Positions 1 through 9,441 are shown, numbered from the stretch's first letter. The stretch: 64,000 nucleotides of DNA from CAZYJR01 sp964647905 (GCA_964647905.1 CAZYJR010000014.1:28452-92451), one strand, 5' to 3'. Program-made: numbers and translations. Notes: generated from the sequence alone by a model not told the origin.

Positions 1-1606
1 CCTCAGCCAGGATCCTGCGCGCCCTCTTGGGATCTTCAGGGACCGGTTTGACCGCGGGGTTATGCCAGAAGGTGTTGGCCGGGCCGATGACAGACCCGCC
101 CGGATCGGCATACCCGCTGAGGACGGCTTGAATGATGAGCTCCTTGGGGATCACATGCGCGATGGCCTTGCGGAAGGCCGGATCATTCAAGGGCGGCCTA
201 TTGATATGGTAGCTCAGCGTGTAGAAGCCGTGGTTCGGGTACCCCTCGGCCACCACGTTGGGCACCTTCTTGAGATCCTCGAGCAGGCTGGGCTTCAGGA
301 CATACCTGGTCCTGTCGCACTCGCCCTTCTCAATGGCGGCCGCCATCGCGTCATGACTCCCGTATACCACTCGAATGATTCCATCGCACTTGGGCGCATG
401 AAAGTGCTCCCTGTAGGCCCCGACCTTGAGCTCCCGGCCCTGGTCCCAGTGCTCGAAACGGAAAGGACCGCTTCCCACGGGCTTGTCGTTGGGGAAGTTG
501 AGCGGGTCGTCCAGGTTGGAGACCTTCTCCGGGATGTCCTTCCAGATGTGACCGGGGATAAGGAACACCGCCCCCAGCACGTTTGATATGAACGGAGCAA
601 AGGGCTCTTTGAGCTTGAAGCGTACCGTGTTTCCGGAGGTGATTCTCACATCCTCTATGTTCTCGAGGTTCCTTGCATGGAAGGGGGCCTTCCACTGGGT
701 GTGGTAGTCGAAAGTGAAGACCACGTCTTCCGCGGTCAGGGGCTTGCCGTCATGCCAGCGCATGCCCTCTCTGAGGGTCACGTCAACGGTGGTGGGATCC
801 ACCACGGTATACCCGGTAGCGGCCCAAGGCCTGGGCACCCCGTCGGTCCCGATGCGAAAGAGCCGGTCATAGATCATGCGAAGGGCCATGAACTCGTCGT
901 GGCTCTTGGCGCTCACCGGATTGAGGGTCTTCAGGGGGTTGGTCATACCCGTTCGCACGTAGCCGTTGCCCGCCACCACCTCCATGCTGATGTCGCTCCA
1001 GAAGCTCCCGATACCTTCACCCATCATGGGGGTCAGATTTCGAATACGGTCGGAGCGGTAGGCGTTGGTCATCCTGGGATAGGCGATCACATTCTGTGAC
1101 TGGAGCTCATGGATCCGCTCCTGCGCCCTATGCACCAGACCGCGCCTCTCCTCGAGATCCATGGCTTGTCTCTGCGCCTCGGCCAAACGGTCAATCTCGG
1201 GATCCGACAGCCCCTCCCAGTTGTATCCCCCTTTCCGGTACTGGCTGGAATGGTGGCACTGATAGACGAAGATATCAGGGTCTATCCGCAGGGACGCCCC
1301 GGACAGCATCACGAACCACATGTCATAGTCGTGATCCAGGACCACCTTCTGGACGTTTTGGTTGTAGTCGATGGGATCCGGTATCACCTCCCAGCCTATG
1401 GTCTTGAAGGCCTGCGCGCAGGCCCTGGCCACCTCAGGGCGGACCGGGTCCACCGTGGCCGTTGCCGTAGTGATGCGCATGGGCGCAACCTGGCTCCCTG
1501 ACTCGGGCTTTGCCCAGACCAAACCGGAGCCCATTAAGAGACCCCCGCCTATCGCCGCCCCGCCGGCCTTTAGGAAATCCCGGCGGCTCACTTTTCTTGC
1601 ACTCAT
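1..1606 (-). CDS. ABC transporter substrate-binding protein, family 5 (peptide/nickel type), C-terminus outside window
   Basis: Periplasmic solute receptor for a peptide- or opine-type ABC importer. The N-terminus reads MSARKVSRRDFLKAGGAA, a twin-arginine (SRRDFLK) Tat signal followed by a hydrophobic stretch, so it is probably exported folded. Later segments such as RWHDGKPLTAEDVVFTFDYH and KPVGSGPFRFEHW are hallmarks of the SBP_bac_5 family. The start at 1606 is preceded by a GGAGGGAGGAG ribosome site. The reading frame is open at base 1, leaving 535 residues visible, so only the last part is missing. It lies 52 bp downstream of the opine dehydrogenase gene on the same strand. The permease and ATPase genes probably continue to the left of the window (inference). 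Confidence 0.9.
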   Translation of the reverse strand, partial: MSARKVSRRDFLKAGGAAIGGGLLMGSGLVWAKPESGSQVAPMRITTATATVDPVRPEVARACAQAFKTIGWEVIPDPIDYNQNVQKVVLDHDYDMWFVMLSGASLRIDPDIFVYQCHHSSQYRKGGYNWEGLSDPEIDRLAEAQRQAMDLEERRGLVHRAQERIHELQSQNVIAYPRMTNAYRSDRIRNLTPMMGEGIGSFWSDISMEVVAGNGYVRTGMTNPLKTLNPVSAKSHDEFMALRMIYDRLFRIGTDGVPRPWAATGYTVVDPTTVDVTLREGMRWHDGKPLTAEDVVFTFDYHTQWKAPFHARNLENIEDVRITSGNTVRFKLKEPFAPFISNVLGAVFLIPGHIWKDIPEKVSNLDDPLNFPNDKPVGSGPFRFEHWDQGRELKVGAYREHFHAPKCDGIIRVVYGSHDAMAAAIEKGECDRTRYVLKPSLLEDLKKVPNVVAEGYPNHGFYTLSYHINRPPLNDPAFRKAIAHVIPKELIIQAVLSGYADPGGSVIGPANTFWHNPAVKPVPEDPKRARRILAE

Positions 1607-1658
1607 GATCACGCTCCTCCCTCCGGTCGAACTCGACCGCTTGATTGTGGACCCTCTC

Positions 1659-2849
1659 TTACCTTTTCCCATGCCCTTCAGACACCGGATTCGCCGCCGC
1701 CGCCTTGCGGGAACCCGGGGCATAAGGCCTCTCCACGTAGTCCAGGATCTCCTCCCGGCTCAAACCGGCCAACCCTAGCCGTTCCAAGGTCCTTCCACCG
1801 GCGAGGTAGTCCGTGTCATTGTAAATGGACGCGATTCGAACGATGCATTGAACGGCCGGCGTCTCCACTCCGGAGGTGCTTCCCAATTCCAGGAGCGGCA
1901 CGAGGAGATAAGGGCAGTCCTCGCTCACATATCGGTCGCGGGGGCTCCGCGGCCCGTCATATCCGAATGAGCTGTGGATGGGGGAGTTCCGGGCGAAGTC
2001 GTATATGTTCTCGACCTCCAGGTTGTAGAAGATTCGGACGGTTTCGACGAAGGGCGCCAGGTGTAGTCCCAGCGCCCGGGCCACGGCCAGACGCTCGTCA
2101 TCGATCGCCTGCTGGACTTTGGTCACTGACTCTGACATGCCCTCACGGTAGAAGTAGAACTCCCCCTTCCTGGACTCTGCAACACCCATATTGAGGACTG
2201 CGGTGGCGGGATGGACGATCATGTTCGCATTGGCAAGGCCGGCTGCGAGTACGTTCCGGAGGGGGATGCACTCCAGGCCCAACAGCTCGCTGATCATCCC
2301 GCGGACGTCGTCCAGCCCGGCGGCCGGGAGCGAGGCGACCTCAAAGCCCTTTTTCACGCCCAGCACAAAGACCTCCCCCGGCCCGGTGATCCGGCAAGCG
2401 TGAGGAATGCTGTTCGCCTCCACCAGGGTCGGGCGGTCGGTGCACCCGGCTTCCCTCATCATGCGCATGAGGACCAGCGATCCGAAGTTGCCCGGGAGCA
2501 GGACAATGGTGTGCCTGTCCCCCAAATTCGGGAGGAGCAGGCTGAAGAGCGGCTCCTGGGCGAAGGAGGGTACTATAACGAAGAGTATGTCCGCGAAGCC
2601 GGCCGCCTCCTTCATGTCCGAGGTCAAGGCCTCCAGCGGGGCGAAGCCGCTTGTTGCAGCGGCGATCTCCCTGCCGTTTCGCGTAATCCGCTCGACCGCT
2701 CTAATGCCCCTCGCCCTTCCAATACCTTGCAGGTTCTCAATAAAGTCAGGGTGCTCGTAGACCAGCACCCGATGCCCCATGGAGGCAAGAGAAAACGCCA
2801 AGGCATGCCCGCCGTTGCCCGCCCCCAGGACCGCGATTTTTTCACCCAT
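1659..2849 (-). CDS. NAD/NADP octopine/nopaline dehydrogenase family protein
   Basis: Opine-dehydrogenase family enzyme, 396 aa. These enzymes reductively condense a 2-oxo acid with an amino acid, or run the reverse oxidation. The N-terminus MGEKIAVLGAGNGGHALAF carries the GxGNxGHA dinucleotide-binding loop of a Rossmann fold. The C-terminal half has the family motif around HPATAVLNMGVAES, with the His expected in the active-site dyad. I chose the start at 2849 because AGGAG lies just upstream and the next in-frame start would add a basic non-family extension. It shares strand and spacing with the downstream peptide-type binding protein, suggesting uptake and oxidation of an opine-like compound. 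The true substrate cannot be read from the sequence. Confidence 0.85.
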   Translation of the reverse strand: MGEKIAVLGAGNGGHALAFSLASMGHRVLVYEHPDFIENLQGIGRARGIRAVERITRNGREIAAATSGFAPLEALTSDMKEAAGFADILFVIVPSFAQEPLFSLLLPNLGDRHTIVLLPGNFGSLVLMRMMREAGCTDRPTLVEANSIPHACRITGPGEVFVLGVKKGFEVASLPAAGLDDVRGMISELLGLECIPLRNVLAAGLANANMIVHPATAVLNMGVAESRKGEFYFYREGMSESVTKVQQAIDDERLAVARALGLHLAPFVETVRIFYNLEVENIYDFARNSPIHSSFGYDGPRSPRDRYVSEDCPYLLVPLLELGSTSGVETPAVQCIVRIASIYNDTDYLAGGRTLERLGLAGLSREEILDYVERPYAPGSRKAAAANPVSEGHGKR

Positions 2850-2918
2850 CCCTGTGTTCTCCTCGCCTGACTCCGATCTCTCCGGGGAAAGGCCCCGGCC
2901 CCGGAAGGCTTTACTGTG

Positions 2919-2936
2919 TATCAAGTTCCGTGCCGC
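2919..2936 (-). promoter_or_regulatory. weak sigma-54 (-24/-12) promoter candidate upstream of the opine dehydrogenase gene
   Basis: The minus strand reads GCGGCACGGAACTTGATA. The -24 half (GGCACG) fits the sigma-54 consensus and spacing is right, but the -12 half is TTGA instead of TTGC, a deviation at a normally strongly conserved base. It lies about 70 bp upstream of the opine dehydrogenase start and directly downstream of a sigma-54 activator gene, which makes it more plausible. A 10-bp perfect palindrome (TTGATATCAA) at 3077-3086 lies about 150 bp upstream and could be part of an enhancer site. Confidence 0.35.
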
Positions 2937-3133
2937 AGGATGGATCAATCGTTTAACCGGTCTTTCTTTCAGGGAAAAGCGTTCAGGACTCGACCGCAGG
3001 CGGGATTTTCACCGGGCTGGAGGCATGCCCCTTGGTGTATGCGCATTAAACAGAGACAGGAGTCGGATCGGCCTTTTTGATATCAATACCAATGACATAC
3101 CAGGACGGACCAGCAACTTTACATGTCTTGAAA

Positions 3134-5056
3134 TTAAACACCGCGGCGAGAGAGGTCCAAGGCGTACTTCTTGATTCTCTTGTACAAGGTGGCCCGGCTT
3201 ATCCCCAGCATCAGTGCGGTGCGAGAGACGTTGAATTGAGTCTTTCGGAGGGTTTCCTGTATAGTCCGCCGTTCGGCCTCTTGAAGCAGCGCTCCGGAAT
3301 CGGGGACCTCTGAGCGCTTTACAGCGGCCAAATGGCCGAAATGCCGGGGCTCTATCACCTGCCCTTCCACCAAGTTCACGGCGCGCTCCACCACGTTTTC
3401 CAGCTCGCGTACATTGCCGGGCCAGGAGTGCCCGGCCAAGAACCGCCTTGCCTCCTCGGAAAAGCGGATGCCCGGCTTTCTGAGGGTTTGGGTGCAGCGC
3501 CGGAGGACATGGCGTGCCAGGATGAAGAGGTCCTCCCCCCTGTCCCTCAACGGAGGGATGGTAATGGGTAAGACATTCAACCGGTAGAAGAGGTCTTCCC
3601 TGAAAGCGCCCTGATCAACCTTCTCGCCCAGGCCGGGCCGGCTTGCGGCGATGATACGAATGTCAACCGAAATCGGCTTGTGCTGGCCTATTCGAAACAC
3701 CTCCCCGGACTGGAGGGCCCGGAGGAGCTTCACCTGCATGTCAGCAGGCATGTCTCCCACTTCGTCCAGGAACACGGTCCCCTTGTCCGCCAGCTCCAGC
3801 TTGCCGGGCCGTCCGCCTTTGGAAGCCCCGGTAAAAGCCCCTTCAATATACCCGAAAAGCTCGCTTTCCAAGAGCTCCCTGGGGATGGCCCCGCAGTTGA
3901 TGGCCACGAAGGGATGGCCCCTGCGATCGCTCAAGTTGTGAATGGACTGGGCGAAGAGCTCCTTGCCGGTTCCGGTCTCACCCATTAGGAGAACGTTGGA
4001 CCTGCCGGCGGCGGCCAGCATGGCCACCCTCTTGGCCTCCTGGATGGCCGGACTCGTACCCAAAATGTCCTCGAAGGTAAACCGGGCCTGGGAGCCCGCC
4101 ATCCTGTCGATCAGCCTGCGGATGCGATGGATCTCGTCAAAGACGAAGATCATGCCCTCCATCCGCCCCTCCTGTGAAAGGACCGGCTTGGCCGTCACCA
4201 TCAGATGAAGGCTTTTCCCCGGGCCCTTGACAAAGACCTCGCGGTCCGTGTACCCGAGCCCGCTCCGGGGAGTCTCCAGCCAGTCGCTCTCAGGCCCCAG
4301 GATTTCGGCCAGCGAGGCGCCTTCCAGCGGCTCGTCCCGATTCAGGATCTCTCTGCCGCGCTGGTTGACCTTGATGACCACCCCTGTCGCATCCACAGCC
4401 ATCAGACCGCTGTCCACGGACTCTATGATTCCCTCCATTACCTTGTTGCGCAAGGCCAGTTCGCGGGAAGTCTTGGTGATGGTCATATGCTGCTCAATGG
4501 CCCGAGCCGCGGTTATCACCATCCCCAGTGTGTGCGGATGGACCTGGTCGGCGTCCCCCGATAGGGCGATCACCCCCAGAAATCCTCCGTCCTCCCCGAA
4601 CACAGGGGACGCGGAGCAGGTCTTCTCCCGGCCCCGCCGGCTGAAGTGCTCCTCGGCGGTGATCTGGATCGGACGCTGCTCATGGAGGGCCAGGCTGATC
4701 GCGCTGGTTCCCACGTCCTTCTCGGTCCAGCGGGACCCGGGCACGCAATCGAATCCCATGAGCTCTTGGAGGCTCTCACCGTCCGCGTGGATGGCCATCA
4801 GATACCCGTCCCTGTCGATCACCCCCCCTATGAACCCAAGGCCTGTCACAAAACGATGCAGCTCCCGCATGTGATAGGAGGCCACATCCAGGTACCCGCG
4901 GTTGGCCTTGCGGCGCCGCTCGAGCTCCCCGGGGCTCAAACATGCCTGGCCCTCCAATCGGACCCTGGAGGGGTCCACTCCGTATTGCCGGGCCCGCTGG
5001 TGGGACTCGACCACCTCCCTTCGCAGAGCGGAACACTCCTCTCGGTCATTGTTCAT
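3134..5056 (-). CDS. sigma-54-dependent transcriptional regulator, AcoR-like (GAF-PAS-AAA+-Fis HTH)
   Basis: Enhancer-binding activator of RNA polymerase with sigma-54, 640 aa. In order it shows an N-terminal AcoR/GAF-like sensor (about residues 60-190), a PAS segment (about 210-320), an AAA+ core with Walker A GETGTGKE, the sigma-54 contact loop GAFTGA and Walker B TVFLDEVGDM, and a C-terminal Fis-type helix-turn-helix near ISRATLYKRIKKY. There is no receiver domain, so a small-molecule signal is likely. The start at 5056 is set by an AGGAGG site; the upstream in-frame extension is unlike the family. It sits immediately upstream of the opine dehydrogenase/binding-protein pair on the same strand and is the natural candidate regulator of that pair (inference). 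Confidence 0.92.
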   Translation of the reverse strand: MNNDREECSALRREVVESHQRARQYGVDPSRVRLEGQACLSPGELERRRKANRGYLDVASYHMRELHRFVTGLGFIGGVIDRDGYLMAIHADGESLQELMGFDCVPGSRWTEKDVGTSAISLALHEQRPIQITAEEHFSRRGREKTCSASPVFGEDGGFLGVIALSGDADQVHPHTLGMVITAARAIEQHMTITKTSRELALRNKVMEGIIESVDSGLMAVDATGVVIKVNQRGREILNRDEPLEGASLAEILGPESDWLETPRSGLGYTDREVFVKGPGKSLHLMVTAKPVLSQEGRMEGMIFVFDEIHRIRRLIDRMAGSQARFTFEDILGTSPAIQEAKRVAMLAAAGRSNVLLMGETGTGKELFAQSIHNLSDRRGHPFVAINCGAIPRELLESELFGYIEGAFTGASKGGRPGKLELADKGTVFLDEVGDMPADMQVKLLRALQSGEVFRIGQHKPISVDIRIIAASRPGLGEKVDQGAFREDLFYRLNVLPITIPPLRDRGEDLFILARHVLRRCTQTLRKPGIRFSEEARRFLAGHSWPGNVRELENVVERAVNLVEGQVIEPRHFGHLAAVKRSEVPDSGALLQEAERRTIQETLRKTQFNVSRTALMLGISRATLYKRIKKYALDLSRRGV

Positions 5057-5213
5057 GGCAAACACCTCCTGCCAGGCCCTAAACCTCTTCTCACCAGAGC
5101 GCCGCCCGCTCACACCGGCGACCACGGCCACCCGATCAAAACCGCCAGATCCATGGGCTCGCGGCCTGACCAACGCCCGGGCGCCTCAAACAGGACAAAA
5201 GAAGCCCATCCTA

Positions 5214-7913
5214 TCAAAAACCAGGCAGCTTGAACTTCATGGTGACCTCGCCCGTCTCGGGGTCCAGGCGGATCATGCGGTCCTGATCGTCCGCTTCAGC
5301 GAGCTTTCGGCCGGTCGCCATCTCCATCAGGCCGCTTATGAAGGCCATGCCCGAGTTCAGGACCGCCTCCACTTTTTCCGCGGGCTGCCCGGCCAACGGC
5401 GAAACTCCCTCTTCAACCGCCCCGTGACCCCCGCCGGCTTCCGCCGGGGCCCCCGACTCTTCGGTCTCGTCGCCCGAAGCCGCGGGCGGCCCCTCATCCT
5501 CTTCTTCGCCAAGGGCCCGGGGGTTGAGGAAATGCGGCGTGTCCTCGGAAATGCTCTCGCCGGGTATGGCCTCATAGTCCAAGAGCTCCTCGCTCAGCTC
5601 CTCGCCCATCATCTTTCTAAGCTGGTAGAGCATCTCGTTTCGTCTCTCGCGGGAGAACTCCACCGTATCCACTCCGCCGTCGAACACACCCGTGAAGAGC
5701 TCGGTCTTCAGCTGAATCCCGGCCAGGATTTTTTCCTCTATGCTGTTCTTGGCGATCAGATTGACCACATTGACCTTCTTGCTGGCCTGCCCTATACGGT
5801 TTACCCTGCCGATCCGCTGGTTCAGCCGAGCCGGGTTCCAGGGCGGCTCGAAGTTGATCACGCAATCGGCGGCCTGGAGATTTAGCCCTGTACCCCCTGA
5901 GTCAGTGGACAAGAACACCTTGCACTCGGGGTTATGGGTGAACTCGTCGATCAGGGCCTGCCGCTTGTTGACCGGGACCTTGCCGCTCAGTTCCACAAAG
6001 GGGATGCCTTTTCTCGAGAGTCGCCGTGCGATCAGGTAGGTCATGGTGGTCCACTCGCTGAAGACCACGGTCTTGCGGCCGCCCTGGACCACGAGTTCGT
6101 CGAGGATGTCCTCGAGCTCCTCCAGCTTGGGAGAGATGTTGGTCTCACGGTCGATCAGGTAGGTGGAGTCGCACACGGAGCGCATCCTGAGGAGAAGCAC
6201 CTGTATCCGGCGAACGTCCACCGGGGTGAGAAACTTCTTGTTCAGGATGGGCAACAGGGACTGCATGTAGCCGCCGTGGATCTCGGCCTGCTGCACTGTC
6301 AGGTCTATATAGTAGTTGTTTACGATCTCCTCGGGGAGATCGGAGAGGACCTCCTCCTTTTTCCGCCTCACTACGATATTCTTCAGCTTTTCGTGCAGGA
6401 GATCGAGGTTTCGGTAGCCCACGATCCGGTCCTTCTTGCGGCGGCTCAAGAGGAAGTGGTCCGCGGCAAAGCGCCATAGGGGCGAGAGCATGTATGGGTC
6501 AAGGAACTGGACAATGGAATAGACGTCCTCCAAGCGGTTTTCCAGCGGGGTGCCGGTCAGGACCAGGGCGTGCTTTCTGGGCAGGCGCTTGACCGCATCA
6601 GCCGTCTTGGTAGTGAAATTCTTTATGCGCTGGGCCTCGTCCAGGATTATCAAGTCCGGCTTGAACCGGGAGAGAACGAAACCGTCTCTCAGAACGGCCT
6701 CGTAATTGGTGATCTTGAACAGGCTGGGGTCTTCACGGTAGATGCGCTGCCTGGCCCTGGGGCTGCCGGCCACCACCACCGCGCTCTCGCCGGTGAACCG
6801 CTCCACCTCGCGCCTCCACTGCTCTTTTAGAGAGGCCAGGGTTATCACCAAGACGCGCTTGAAACCGAAGAGTTCTTTCTTGAGTATGGCCAGGGCTATA
6901 CCCTGAAGGGTCTTACCCAGGCCCATCTCGTCGCCGATCAGGGCCGCCTTCCTGTAAAAGGCGAACCTTACGCCTTCTTCCTGGTACGGATAGAGTTTGG
7001 TCTTCAGTGCGGAAAGGGGAGGGAGCGGCTCCAAGGAGCGCTCCCTCACTTCCCGGTCCAAGAGGTGGGCATCCACCCTCCGGAGCACCTCTTCCCGTAC
7101 GCATACCCTCTTGTAGGGGCCGGCCTCGGATAGGAATGAAACCATGTCCCCTAGATCCGCCCTGGAAAAGCGGCCTTCCAGGTCAAAATAGGCCTCAAGG
7201 ACCGGCTGCAACTCGGCGGTCTCATCCGCCGGCCGCTCCGAGAAGAGCCGGGGGGCGCCGCTGACCGCATCCCAGTAGACATCCACAAAGGGGAACCGCT
7301 CCCCGTTCCGCCTGCCGGTGGCCCCCGCCCTGCGGAAGTGGTCGATCAAGAAGAAGAGATGCTTGCAGGTGCCCAGACCGTTGGTGTTGAAGTCCGGGCA
7401 TGAGCAGTGGCCGCGGCCCTGCTCGGGGTCGTGCAGGGTGACCACGTACCGGCGGCCGTCCTTGCTCTCCAATAGATGGTCCCCTTTAAGCATTTCACCC
7501 GGGGTAACGGTGAAAGACTCGCTCTTGGCGCGGCTGCGGCGGTCCTCAAGGGCCTTTTCCCTTATTTCCTCCGGACTCAGGAAGTCCCCCTCCTTTTCAG
7601 CGTGAGTCACGCCCACCCCCTTTGAGCCAGTCTCCAGGCGGTCCAGGGCGTCCAGCATGACCGCCACCACATGCTTGCAACCTGCTCCGGGATAAGGGCA
7701 ATCGCAGGTGTAGGCTACTCTCCCTTCCCGTATCTCGAGCTCACTGACATAGTCCCCATGGGCGCCGTCCACCTCATAAGAGAATCTACCGGCTTCGCAG
7801 TCGGCCTCCCGGCACACAAAGGCGCCGTACTCATATATTCTCCGCCCCCGGGCAAAAATCACCTCGGTATCGGCCACATTCCGCCGCACATAGTCCAGAT
7901 CCACTCCCGCCAT
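5214..7913 (-). CDS. SNF2/Rad54-type DEAD helicase with two SWIM zinc fingers
   Basis: Swi2/Snf2-type DNA translocase, 899 aa. Two SWIM motifs (CxCxnCxH) are visible at residues 70-81 and 170-185. The helicase core follows with motif I DEMGLGKT, a DEAQ box, and the C-terminal helicase segment including STDSGGTGLNLQAA and RIGRVNRIGQ. The C-terminal tail is acidic and Glu/Gly-rich (about residues 790-850). ATG at 7913 has an AGGAGGG site. Bacterial SWIM-SNF2 proteins are usually annotated as helicases of unclear role, linked to DNA repair, transcription recycling or defence. No methylase or nuclease partner adjoins it, so there is no direct sign of a defence system. Confidence 0.9.
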   Translation of the reverse strand: MAGVDLDYVRRNVADTEVIFARGRRIYEYGAFVCREADCEAGRFSYEVDGAHGDYVSELEIREGRVAYTCDCPYPGAGCKHVVAVMLDALDRLETGSKGVGVTHAEKEGDFLSPEEIREKALEDRRSRAKSESFTVTPGEMLKGDHLLESKDGRRYVVTLHDPEQGRGHCSCPDFNTNGLGTCKHLFFLIDHFRRAGATGRRNGERFPFVDVYWDAVSGAPRLFSERPADETAELQPVLEAYFDLEGRFSRADLGDMVSFLSEAGPYKRVCVREEVLRRVDAHLLDREVRERSLEPLPPLSALKTKLYPYQEEGVRFAFYRKAALIGDEMGLGKTLQGIALAILKKELFGFKRVLVITLASLKEQWRREVERFTGESAVVVAGSPRARQRIYREDPSLFKITNYEAVLRDGFVLSRFKPDLIILDEAQRIKNFTTKTADAVKRLPRKHALVLTGTPLENRLEDVYSIVQFLDPYMLSPLWRFAADHFLLSRRKKDRIVGYRNLDLLHEKLKNIVVRRKKEEVLSDLPEEIVNNYYIDLTVQQAEIHGGYMQSLLPILNKKFLTPVDVRRIQVLLLRMRSVCDSTYLIDRETNISPKLEELEDILDELVVQGGRKTVVFSEWTTMTYLIARRLSRKGIPFVELSGKVPVNKRQALIDEFTHNPECKVFLSTDSGGTGLNLQAADCVINFEPPWNPARLNQRIGRVNRIGQASKKVNVVNLIAKNSIEEKILAGIQLKTELFTGVFDGGVDTVEFSRERRNEMLYQLRKMMGEELSEELLDYEAIPGESISEDTPHFLNPRALGEEEDEGPPAASGDETEESGAPAEAGGGHGAVEEGVSPLAGQPAEKVEAVLNSGMAFISGLMEMATGRKLAEADDQDRMIRLDPETGEVTMKFKLPGF

Positions 7914-8155
7914 TGACAGCCCTCCTTTAATCCCGTCTCTTCCCGGGACAACACATACGGTTCATCGACCGGATATTCTTCCCACCAACCCCATCCCGAG
8001 TCAAGTCAAGCCCGTACCCGGGGAAGGGATAACCCTTCGGTGGCGGTCAATCTTAAGCATAGAACTGAGAGAATTTTGCTAAGGCTTGAGGGCCTTCCCG
8101 AGTTTGGAGGCTCGCGGCCGTCATGGCCGTGTATCTCCGGGGGTTGCAGATTCAT
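7914..8155. other. intergenic, no gene seen
   Basis: About 240 bp between the SNF2 gene and the pRiA4b-type gene, both leftward. I see no coding frame with a ribosome site and no T-tailed hairpin. Confidence 0.5.
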
Positions 8156-8758
8156 TTACCTGAAGGCGTGCATCCACCGGTCGGTCGGATCATCGAATTG
8201 AACACTCCGCTTATCGAACTTGTCCGGACCGTAGGAACCACCGAGCCATTGCACAGTGCCCTCATACTCATCGTGATCAGGATTGGAGATGATCTCCAGG
8301 AGGCTGTAATATCCATACACGCCGCCGCAATCCTCCGGAGGACATGCCCGGCGGCCTCCGGTGCAGGCCGGGTAATCCTTTTCTCGCTCGCTGGGGAAGA
8401 CCTTCTCCAAGGCCACGGAGTGCTCCCAACCGTCTCCAAAGTCGTACTCGTATGCAGCCTTGCGGTTCATCAGTGTGAATAACGCGGTTATGGGAACCCT
8501 CCACCCCGGGAGTACCTCGGAGACATCTCCAAACTCTTCTCCGTGTGGCATCCCCACAAGCATACGAGTCTTGGTCAGCGGATCCCTTATATCAAACTGG
8601 TGGAGATGATAATCGAGCCAGCCCATAGAGTCCTGGATTGCTACGTGGAGATCCCAGAACGAATATGTGCAAGGTACTTGGATTCTCCTCCAAATCGGAG
8701 GTTTTATCCCCTTGAGGGTAACTTTGAATTGAAGCACATGGTCGAATTTACCTCTCAT
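8156..8758 (-). CDS. plasmid pRiA4b ORF-3 family protein
   Basis: A 200-aa protein of the PRiA4_ORF3 family. The diagnostic segments are visible: FKVTLKGIKPPIWRRIQVP near the N-terminus, YDFGDGWEH in the centre and CPPEDCGGVYGY near the C-terminus. Two Cys in the last segment and CTGGRRACPPEDC may bind metal. The biochemical role of the family is unknown; it is common on plasmids, in transposon passengers and scattered in chromosomes. ATG at 8758 has a GAAGGAGGA site. It stands alone just upstream of an AT-rich gap and a VapBC pair, which fits an accessory gene. Confidence 0.88.
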   Translation of the reverse strand: MRGKFDHVLQFKVTLKGIKPPIWRRIQVPCTYSFWDLHVAIQDSMGWLDYHLHQFDIRDPLTKTRMLVGMPHGEEFGDVSEVLPGWRVPITALFTLMNRKAAYEYDFGDGWEHSVALEKVFPSEREKDYPACTGGRRACPPEDCGGVYGYYSLLEIISNPDHDEYEGTVQWLGGSYGPDKFDKRSVQFDDPTDRWMHAFR

Positions 8759-8845
8759 AGCATTCCTCCTTCATTTATTATATCTTTTTTGACTAAAGGA
8801 TAAGACCTGATAAATGCCGTAGGAGCATAATTGAGAGGCCTCTAA

Positions 8846-9244
8846 TCAGCCGTATACGCGCAGGCCGATAATGGGGGCCATGGCGTCGAAATCTCTGTCG
8901 TTGTGTAGCAGTGACAGGTCTTGTTCCAGGGCGATCTGAGCAATCATGCAATCAAAGGTGCTTCGGATAGTCACGCCTTTATTTCTGCAGGTAAAATAAA
9001 TGCGTGCTGCCTCCCCATAGGATTTTACCGGATCGGCGGGATGAAAAAAGCGCTGGGTGGACAGATAATCTTTGAGCAGGGCATATTCTTTCTCCGACTG
9101 GGCGCCCTGCAATACTTCCTGGTAAATTACGGAAGAAATGCCAAACGGGACCTCATGGGCCAAGACTTCCCTGAACCGGGCAACAGGTCTGCTGTCAACC
9201 CCCTTGAAAAAATCGATCAATACCGACGTATCAACGAAAATCAT
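8846..9244 (-). CDS. vapC: VapC-type PIN-domain toxin ribonuclease
   Basis: PIN-domain endoribonuclease of a type II toxin-antitoxin pair, 132 aa, the usual length. The first acidic residue is in MIFVDTSVLIDFFKG. Further acidic positions appear in the SVIYQEVLQG and TFDCMIAQIALEQDLSLLHNDRDF regions, matching the family's three to four metal-binding carboxylates. The start ATG at 9244 overlaps the antitoxin stop by four bases (ATGA), which implies translational coupling. The specific RNA target (initiator tRNA or the 23S sarcin-ricin loop in studied relatives) cannot be read from sequence. Confidence 0.9.
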   Translation of the reverse strand: MIFVDTSVLIDFFKGVDSRPVARFREVLAHEVPFGISSVIYQEVLQGAQSEKEYALLKDYLSTQRFFHPADPVKSYGEAARIYFTCRNKGVTIRSTFDCMIAQIALEQDLSLLHNDRDFDAMAPIIGLRVYG

Positions 9245-9441
9245 GACCCCTGGCGAAGGCTCTTGTAGTCATAGCCGTCCCTGAATTCAATGCCCCCCTC
9301 CAGCTCCAAAAGGTTTTTCCGCCTCCTGGACCTGACGTACTCCTCTAGGGCAGCGGCAATCAATTCCTTCCTGGTCCTTGCGCCGCTGAGCTTCATGGCC
9401 TCTTGCAGCAGCTCATCATCAATGACAATATTTGTCCGCAT
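9241..9441 (-). CDS. vapB: VapB-type antitoxin (MRTxIxIDDEL family)
   Basis: Antitoxin partner of the downstream VapC, 66 aa from the ATG at 9441. It begins MRTNIVIDDELLQEAMKLSG, the typical VapB (PF09957-like) ribbon-helix-helix DNA-binding start, followed by ARTRKELIAAALEEYVRSRRR and a C-terminal tail that would wrap the toxin. An in-frame upstream start would add 17 residues but lacks a better ribosome site. It precedes vapC with an ATGA overlap. Antitoxins of this type normally repress their own promoter in complex with the toxin. Confidence 0.9.
   Translation of the reverse strand: MRTNIVIDDELLQEAMKLSGARTRKELIAAALEEYVRSRRRKNLLELEGGIEFRDGYDYKSLRQGS

Noticed and set aside
5214..9244. SNF2 helicase, pRiA4b protein and VapBC as a defence island
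   Set aside because: No nuclease, methylase or other hallmark partner adjoins the helicase and the genes have separate ribosome sites and gaps; the grouping is better read as unrelated accessory genes.
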